Shown: piece by piece, positions 14,989 to 19,470 of the stretch
How the letters are laid out: each line of letters starts with the position of its first letter
Position numbering within the stretch: the first letter of the stretch is position 1
NCBI GenBank assembly: GCA_910584195.1
Contig: CAJTYV010000041.1
Coordinates: 1 to 19,470 of the forward strand
Direction of reading: 5' to 3'
DNA: 19,470 bases
Source: an uncultured Ruminococcus sp.
GTDB taxonomy: Bacteria > Bacillota > Clostridia > Oscillospirales > Ruminococcaceae
The notes under the pieces: generated by a model
Database searches by the model: none
The model's input: the letters and a program-made list of their open reading frames with translations, nothing else
What the model was told of the DNA's origin: nothing
Translations under genes and position numbers: made by a program

Positions 14989-16209
14989 TTAACCACCTCC
15001 AAGCCATAAATCGTTTAGTTCTGGGTTTTCAGGTTCAGTATCATCGAGATATTCCTTAAAATTATCTTTCAGAATCTTATGTATCTTTTCATCAGTATTA
15101 ATCCAGTTGTCATATTTATTAGTTTCATTTTGAGGAGGGCGTGTTGAGCCAAACCACATATCACCGTTTTCAGTGCTAAAGCCTAATTCTAAAAATGCTT
15201 TTAGCTGATATACGTCATTCTTCCTGCGCAGCATAATTGTAACCATGTCAGAATTACTAAATACCAATTCATCAGAGTACAATAAATAGTGACTAACCCC
15301 ATTTGGAACCATTAATCTAAATTTCAATTTATCTTCTTGATATATTCTTGAGCTTAATGTAAGTCCAAGATTCCCATTGCACATTTTGAAAATGTCAGCA
15401 GTTTGCCATAAATTAATACCACGAATAATCACTGTAAAATCTTTTTCAATTAAAAAACCTTCGTCATAATATAAAGTCTTGTCACGAAGGTCGATCATTC
15501 CATCTATATATTCAAATGTGTCAGTGCCATTATACTGAATTATAATAAGATTAGAAGACACTTGGATACAACCACGAGATGGGATAGGAGTCGCATAAAT
15601 TCTTGCGTATACATTCGGGTCTTCATACTTTACAGTTATCTCTACATAACCAGTATCTAATTCCATCCCATTAACAGTAACACCAACACATCGAACATAA
15701 TATACTGTATTATTATCTAGTCCCTTATAGGTATAGCTGATATCATAGTCGTCTGTCATTTCGACACTCTTAAGCAACTGTTTTTTTGTTGCATCATATA
15801 GGTAAAAAGTATATTTACTAATATCTTCCCAATCATCTGAGTAATAATGAACTGTAACAGTAAATGAAGAATTAGATATTATTGGATTGTCTGATAAATC
15901 TTCAAAATAGAAATCAGGTGTAGCAAAAGTGTAAAATAGTACTTTATTTGACAAAGATGATGGTACATTTTCAACATCATAGGTCTGTGCCTGAATCACA
16001 TATTTTTTATTATTTTGTAGAGTTTTTGCAGGAATTATATGTGTCAATGAAAATGAAGAAACGGTATCATCGAAAACCAAATTGTTTGTTTCATAATCAT
16101 ATATAAAAATCCTGTTTGCGTATGCTCTGTTACCCATCCATGAAAGTATGATTTCATAGTCTTTTGTAGCGTCAAATGGTTGGATCTTGTTTATAACTGG
16201 TTTTGCCAT
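14989..16209 (-). CDS. Fn3-like phage tail protein
   Basis: 406 residues. Residues about 1-195 look like two fibronectin type III-like beta sandwiches (ILSWMGNRAYANRIFIYDY; YTYKGLDNNTVYYVRCVGV). Residues about 220-345 resemble a concanavalin/LamG-like sandwich (FTVIIRGINLW, RLMVPNGVSHYLLYSDELVF), which in phage tails often binds sugars. It ends EPENPELNDLWLGGG, the type of segment that links fibre repeats. AAGGTG lies five bases before the ATG. Both domain calls are by eye. Confidence 0.7.
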   Translation of the reverse strand: MAKPVINKIQPFDATKDYEIILSWMGNRAYANRIFIYDYETNNLVFDDTVSSFSLTHIIPAKTLQNNKKYVIQAQTYDVENVPSSLSNKVLFYTFATPDFYFEDLSDNPIISNSSFTVTVHYYSDDWEDISKYTFYLYDATKKQLLKSVEMTDDYDISYTYKGLDNNTVYYVRCVGVTVNGMELDTGYVEITVKYEDPNVYARIYATPIPSRGCIQVSSNLIIIQYNGTDTFEYIDGMIDLRDKTLYYDEGFLIEKDFTVIIRGINLWQTADIFKMCNGNLGLTLSSRIYQEDKLKFRLMVPNGVSHYLLYSDELVFSNSDMVTIMLRRKNDVYQLKAFLELGFSTENGDMWFGSTRPPQNETNKYDNWINTDEKIHKILKDNFKEYLDDTEPENPELNDLWLGGG

Positions 16210-16289
16210 TTTTCACCTTCTTTCTATATCAATACTTAGTTTAATAATTATAATATTAACATCCCATTCCTATATTTCTATTCTGTTTT

Positions 16290-16394
16290 CTAATTCATCA
16301 AAAGCCAGTTTTCTGTTACATTTCTCCATTTTTTAGGAACATCTTGAATTATCATAATACCTTTTAAGATTTTTAAACTATAAAATCTTCTCAT
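16290..16394 (-). CDS. XkdX-like 34-residue phage protein
   Basis: 34 residues: MRRFYSLKILKGIMIIQDVP then KKWRNVTENWLLMN. The pattern of a short helix, I-x-x-VP-x-x-WR-x-x-V-x-x-x-LL is that of the tiny XkdX-type proteins found next to tail fibres in Firmicute prophages. AGGAGGAG lies eight bases before the ATG and overlaps the stop of the preceding gene, so this is the 15-bp downstream partner of the coiled-coil protein gene. The function of the family is not known. The 80 bp after it, up to the Fn3-like gene, shows nothing clear. Confidence 0.6.
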   Translation of the reverse strand: MRRFYSLKILKGIMIIQDVPKKWRNVTENWLLMN

Positions 16395-16408
16395 ATCATT
16401 AACTCCTC

Positions 16409-16774
16409 CTATTCCTCTAATGCGCTTACCGCATCTCCTAAGTCCATAATTGCCCCGTCATGAACACTAAGCTGCGCGGTTAAATATTTCACCTGCTCTT
16501 CCAACACCTCCACCCGGTCTCGCTCTCTTAAATAGAAGTGACAGGAAATTTTTTCACCGTCTCTCTCGGACTGTTCGTAATCCACTACCAAGTCCAGTTT
16601 TTCTTCCATGATGGCATCTGTTGTAGTATCATATAAGGCGACTTTCTTTAAATTTTTCTGGGTGAGAGTCTCCCACATATCGTTATATTTGGAGACATCC
16701 ACTTGAATATCAAAGAGTGTAGAACTGTCAAACACTTCGATTTGTGTATCGTCGTTTAGTTTTAAGATTTTCAT
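16409..16774 (-). CDS. Small tail-fibre-associated protein with C-terminal coiled coil
   Basis: 121 residues from the ATG at 16774. AAGGAG lies five bases upstream; the open frame runs on into the inverted repeat and is not used. The N-terminal part is beta-rich (MKILKLNDDTQIEVFDSSTL), and the C-terminal part is a coiled coil (RDRVEVLEEQVKYLTAQLSV). It is placed directly downstream of the invertible fibre end, but its ribosome site lies outside the repeat, so its translation signals do not change on inversion. A fibre-assembly or XkdW-like role is inferred from position. Confidence 0.75.
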   Translation of the reverse strand: MKILKLNDDTQIEVFDSSTLFDIQVDVSKYNDMWETLTQKNLKKVALYDTTTDAIMEEKLDLVVDYEQSERDGEKISCHFYLRERDRVEVLEEQVKYLTAQLSVHDGAIMDLGDAVSALEE

Positions 16775-16790
16775 GTTTTCTCCTTTTAAT

Positions 16791-16824
16791 TGTTTCCGTT
16801 TCCGCAGCCAGTGGAAGCGGGAAT
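16791..16824 (+). repeat. Left inverted repeat of the invertible segment
   Basis: 34 bp, identical to the reverse complement of 17435-17468 with no mismatch; identity ends sharply on both sides. Read on the + strand it encodes VSVSAASGSGN in frame with the silent fibre end. Within it, two 11-bp arms (9 of 11 matched) flank a 9-bp centre, suggesting a recombinase core site. Confidence 0.97.
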
Positions 16825-17139
16825 AGTCCTTCGACAAAATATCCAAAACTTATTGCACAAAAGGGTTATGCAGCTTTGTATGATGTTACTGACCTATCCT
16901 ATGTTTACTTTTCATATAAACCAACAACTTTATACGGATTTACAACTATACCAGCAATGAACACTACTGGAGCATGGGAAAATGGAACTGGAGGAACCAA
17001 TATATTATCTTCTGTTACGGATCTTGGTGGGTCCGCATGAACATCTTATAAATACAGGATTTCAGTTGGGTCTTATAAAGCTTTTAAAACAACAAAAACA
17101 GGAAGCTCAAGTACGAATATGTATATAAAAGGAGAATAG
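16825..17139 (+). pseudogene. Silent alternative tail fibre C-terminus (with in-frame TGA)
   Basis: No start codon of its own. In frame with the repeat it reads SPSTKYPKLIAQKGYAALYD and later TLYGFTTIPAMNTTGAWENG, homologous to the expressed end (TVLYGLTTIPTLGTSWNG). Both share NILSSV, then SYK. At 17038-17040 the frame meets TGA, and resumes TSYKYRISVGSYKAF to KGE and TAG at 17137-17139, matching the expressed end to its last residues. So the copy is full length but for one nonsense codon, perhaps from TGG. Expressed after inversion it would give a fibre of 443 residues instead of about 476. Confidence 0.85.
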
Positions 17140-17143
17140 GAAA

Positions 17144-18550
17144 TTATGTTCCTTTCATATAAACATAAGTTGGAGTTGACCCACCTGTTTTTTGAAATCT
17201 AATAGCTTTATAACTTGAAACGCTTACTTTGTATGGATATGATGGATCTCCAGAACTTACAACACTTGACAATATGTTGGTTCCGGTGCCATTCCAAGAT
17301 GTTCCTAACGTAGGAATAGTTGTCAAACCATACAATACAGTTGGTTTAAAAGAAAAGTAAATTGTACTAAAATCTGAAATATCTACGCAAGATTGGTAAC
17401 CATAGTTTGCAATGAATCTTAAACTTTTTGTTACATTCCCGCTTCCACTGGCTGCGGAAACGGAAACAGAAGACAACCCGTCATATCCCATATCTGGATA
17501 AACTGTCTGTGCAGATGTTCCTGGTGTTACGGATTTTGTTTGATATTTATACTGGCTTATCGGCTGTGCCACTTCTGTCACAGGAAGCAAAATGATATAA
17601 GCCATATCGCCAAAACTGGAGTTGGAACCATCTTTTGTGTACGTTGCTACAATTGTGTTTTCTCCCACTTGTAAAGTAAGACTATTATATTGTTCCGAGG
17701 TCCTAACCCCAGATGCTGAGTTTACAATCGTTACTCCGTTTAGCGTGATGGTTAACTTATCGTAGTTTGTTTCTGTGGAAATTCTCCAGCCGATATTATA
17801 GTTAGTTGCTTTAGAAAGAGTTACTTTCCAAGTACTGCTTGCGGTGCTAGAATTTACCCCTCGGTTATTCGCAACCCACCTAGCACCCTGTTGCACAAAC
17901 TTATAAGTGCCGTTAGCGGTGTTTTCCCACAAATGAATGTTGTCCCCCGTAACGATTTTTCCGATGTTCGTTGCCATCGTGGCAAAAACCGCATCTGCCG
18001 CCGTGGTTACGCCTTTTTCAGTGATAGCATCGGCGACCATTTTTTTGCCATCACTGACAGATTTTTTTAACTCCTCGGCCTCCGTTTGGGTATAATAGAT
18101 GGAGTCAGATTTGGTTTTGATATATTTCCACAAGGTCAACAATTTCCGACGGTTGTACGTCTGTTTATTAACAGATGTATCATTTCCGTTTGCGTATTGG
18201 GAAATATAATAATCATTATCGTTCAAAACTGCTGTATCAGACCCAATGTTAAGTCCATTCACAAGAGCATCGAAAGCTTTTTGGGCAGTTATTTGTCCCG
18301 TTCCGCCTTTGGATATTGGGAGAACATCCGAGATTGTCTGTGCAATACCGCCATTTGCCGGAAGTGATTCCGGCTTATTAGATAAATCGTCATAACTGCC
18401 AGAAAAGGCTATCGGTTTTAAGTCCGATAGCCACTTTCTGATTTTCCCAAACAGCGTATTTATCTTGTCGCCAGAGGAAATCTGCTGTCTATTTGCCGTT
18501 TCGTTAAATTCGACCTTAATATCAACACCGCTAAATTCTCGTTTTGCCAT
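17144..18550 (-). CDS. Phage tail fibre with phase-variable C-terminus
   Basis: 468 residues. N-terminal part: AFSGSYDDLSNKPE (about 48-61), VLPISKGGTGQITAQKAFDAL (the fibre signature SKGGTG), then ITEKGVTTAADAVFATMATN. A beta domain (about 205-330) with NIHLWENTANGTYKFV follows, then the DGLSSVSVSA linker. Residues 1-372 are constant. Residues 362-372 are encoded by the inverted repeat, and residues 373-468 by the invertible segment. The end (IYFSFKPTVLYGLTTIP) is likely the receptor-binding tip. GGAGGAG lies six bases before the ATG, and the gene follows the Mtd_N-type fibre after 15 bp. Which end is expressed depends on the orientation of the segment; the window shows orientation A. Confidence 0.9.
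   Translation of the reverse strand: MAKREFSGVDIKVEFNETANRQQISSGDKINTLFGKIRKWLSDLKPIAFSGSYDDLSNKPESLPANGGIAQTISDVLPISKGGTGQITAQKAFDALVNGLNIGSDTAVLNDNDYYISQYANGNDTSVNKQTYNRRKLLTLWKYIKTKSDSIYYTQTEAEELKKSVSDGKKMVADAITEKGVTTAADAVFATMATNIGKIVTGDNIHLWENTANGTYKFVQQGARWVANNRGVNSSTASSTWKVTLSKATNYNIGWRISTETNYDKLTITLNGVTIVNSASGVRTSEQYNSLTLQVGENTIVATYTKDGSNSSFGDMAYIILLPVTEVAQPISQYKYQTKSVTPGTSAQTVYPDMGYDGLSSVSVSAASGSGNVTKSLRFIANYGYQSCVDISDFSTIYFSFKPTVLYGLTTIPTLGTSWNGTGTNILSSVVSSGDPSYPYKVSVSSYKAIRFQKTGGSTPTYVYMKGT
17435..17468 (-). repeat. Right inverted repeat of the invertible segment
   Basis: 34 bp, exact reverse complement of 16791-16824, inside the reading frame of the tail fibre (codons 362-372). 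It is the joint between the constant and variable parts of that protein. Confidence 0.97.
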
Positions 18551-18565
18551 TATAGGCTCCTCCTG

Positions 18566-19285
18566 TTACAAAGTGCAGTTAAGGAACAAAGAGTCAGTTT
18601 TATCAATCTTATCTGCAAGAGCCGCCGTTACAACTTTGTTTTGCACGGCATTTGTGCTTGTTTCAGAAAGTTCTGCGTCAATCGTAATCGGCGTCGGAAT
18701 TGTTGGTTTATTCTTGATAAATGCTGGGCTTGTTTCATCCGTTTCGTTCCAATCTGCCTGTGTCGGTTCATAAACCTTTACATCTGTACCATTTACCTTA
18801 ATATATCCGTTGTTCTCAGAAGCAGTAACAATATCGGATGCCGAAATCTCCACGTATGCCGTACCACTCCAACGGTATGTCTTGTTAGAAACTGTGTCTA
18901 CATAAATTTTGTCTGTTTCCCCTGTTGTAGGAGCATTATCAATTCCTGCAACCTCAATTACGTCATCCACATAGGAGGGTAATTGTGCTGATGGTACTTT
19001 TCCTGTGGAATCCAGAGACGCTACACCTTCTGCAACACCAACTTTTGCACTATCTATGGGTGTAAATCCAAGTGCGGCAATAATCATCGCGGCAGTAATA
19101 TCGTCAGCAATATAAGGTAATGCAGAATAAAGATTTGTACCATCTCCAATTTTCATCTTTGTTTTGCCATCTGCGGTAAATTCTACACAAGGGCAACCTC
19201 TAAACGGTATTGTTGTTTCCGAAGCCCATTGTGCTGTAGTTTTGTTTACAAGTGCAATTTTTGTTAATAAAGTTCTTTCTGCCAT
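18566..19285 (-). CDS. Phage tail fibre with Mtd_N-type N-terminal domain
   Basis: 239 residues. Residues about 8-58 match the short N-terminal domain found in major tropism determinants and many phage fibres (TTAQWASETTIPFRG, then KMKIGDGTNLYSALPYI). Next come linker motifs usual in fibres: EGVASLDSTGKVPSAQLPSY, ETDKIYVDTVSNKTYRWSGT and PAFIKNKPTIPTP. It is probably a trimeric fibre or an adaptor to which the next fibre attaches. AAAGGAG lies seven bases before the ATG. The gene is not followed by a template repeat or reverse transcriptase in the window, so tropism switching of the Mtd/DGR kind is not indicated. Confidence 0.88.
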   Translation of the reverse strand: MAERTLLTKIALVNKTTAQWASETTIPFRGCPCVEFTADGKTKMKIGDGTNLYSALPYIADDITAAMIIAALGFTPIDSAKVGVAEGVASLDSTGKVPSAQLPSYVDDVIEVAGIDNAPTTGETDKIYVDTVSNKTYRWSGTAYVEISASDIVTASENNGYIKVNGTDVKVYEPTQADWNETDETSPAFIKNKPTIPTPITIDAELSETSTNAVQNKVVTAALADKIDKTDSLFLNCTL

Positions 19286-19336
19286 TTATTTTCTCCTTTA
19301 AAATAAGAGCATTCCAATATGCCCTGTTTCATATCG

Positions 19337-19470
19337 TTATAAAATTCCTTGAATGATCGTATAATCCTCATACGATTCAATCCCAAGTTCTTGTAACGTC
19401 CTGTTTCCTTCCAACGTAACTCCGTTAATCTTAGGTTTATTTTTTAACAAATTGTAATTATCTGTACCGC
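19337..19470 (-). CDS. Phage tail fibre, C-terminal end only (runs off the window)
   Basis: The last 44 residues are visible: GTDNYNLLKNKPKINGVTLE then GNRTLQELGIESYEDYTIIQ and GIL. The segment YNxLxNKPxINGVTLxGNxTLxELGI is a very common fibre/baseplate-protein motif in phages of Clostridia. The 5' part lies beyond the right edge. A 51-bp gap separates it from the Mtd_N-type fibre gene, which has its own strong ribosome site. Confidence 0.8.
   Translation of the reverse strand, partial: GTDNYNLLKNKPKINGVTLEGNRTLQELGIESYEDYTIIQGIL

Larger units (their letters stand above)
16791..17468. other. Invertible DNA segment switching the tail fibre C-terminus
   Basis: Two perfect 34-bp inverted repeats bound 610 bp that hold two homologous fibre C-termini in opposite directions: one joined to the fibre gene (17144-17434, - strand), the other silent (16825-17139, + strand), ending 4 bp apart. 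Both repeats encode the same VSVSAASGSGN in the same frame, so inversion fuses the other end to the fibre without a frame change. This is the design of the Mu G and P1 C segments and other invertible phage fibres. The recombinase is not in the window. Confidence 0.9.
8495..19470. mobile_element. Prophage (tail region), left edge at tRNA-Leu, right edge outside the window
   Basis: Everything right of the tRNA is AT-rich compared with the host genes, and from 9117 onward consists of phage tail and fibre genes on one strand with overlapping or touching ends. The left boundary is placed at the tRNA-Leu 3' end by the composition change; no second copy of the tRNA end occurs in the window, so the attachment site is inferred. 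No integrase, terminase, capsid, tape measure, holin or endolysin gene is visible. Whether it is a complete phage, a remnant or a tail-like particle cannot be told. Confidence 0.85.

Noticed and set aside
16744..17040. 98-codon + strand frame with a hydrophobic start, as a separate secreted protein
   Set aside because: Its first part is antisense to the small coiled-coil protein gene and the rest is the silent fibre end in frame with the inverted repeat; there is no ribosome site before it.
17038..17040. TGA read as tryptophan in this phage
   Set aside because: Genes on both the host and phage sides use TGA as a normal stop (for example the gene ending at 10277), so recoding is not supported by the window.
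18566..19285. Diversity-generating retroelement, because of the Mtd_N-type domain
   Set aside because: No reverse transcriptase, template repeat or variable repeat is visible, and the domain is common in ordinary phage fibres.

Overview
The left 8.5 kb looks like the chromosome of a motile, low-to-mid GC Gram-positive bacterium of the Clostridia, most likely a Lachnospiraceae-type gut or rumen anaerobe. This rests on the gene set (cheV, a hisH-hisF pair, ung, lysA), strong AGGAGG-type ribosome binding sites and the style of the proteins. No rRNA or marker gene is present to name a species.

Host region (1-8494, all + strand): a promoter drives cheV (CheW-receiver adaptor), which ends at a strong terminator. 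Next come a divergent sirtuin-like protein, then a large acidic membrane protein whose cytoplasmic part carries nine 20-residue repeats (a 60-bp tandem array). The latter is translationally coupled to hisH, followed by hisF (together imidazole glycerol phosphate synthase), a terminator, ung and lysA. A frameshifted gene remnant and a tRNA-Leu(CAA) close this part.

Junction (8495-9116): base composition turns strongly AT-rich immediately after the tRNA-Leu 3' end, which fits integration of a mobile element there. The stretch holds a 10-bp tandem repeat, a 57-nt tRNA-like fold without a full D and anticodon arm, a 48-codon DUF3006-like gene too short for ordinary gene lists, several hairpins, and the terminator of the opposing operon.

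Prophage tail region (9117-19470, all genes on the - strand): reading right to left, a truncated fibre gene, an Mtd_N-type fibre, a second fibre, a small coiled-coil protein, an XkdX-like 34-residue protein, an Fn3-like tail protein, a minor tail protein, a hub-like (DUF5048-type) protein, a coiled-coil fibre, a BspA-type leucine-rich-repeat protein, two small paralogous proteins and a last fibre. No integrase, lysis gene, head gene or recombinase lies in the window.

Main discovery: the 3' end of the fibre gene at 17144-18550 sits inside an invertible segment. Two perfect 34-bp inverted repeats (16791-16824 and 17435-17468) lie within coding sequence and bound two tail-to-tail alternative C-termini, 4 bp apart. 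Inversion would swap the last 96 residues for a homologous but different C-terminus, keeping the reading frame, while the downstream gene keeps its own ribosome binding site outside the repeat. The silent copy carries an in-frame TGA. This is the architecture of a phase-variable receptor-binding tail fibre.
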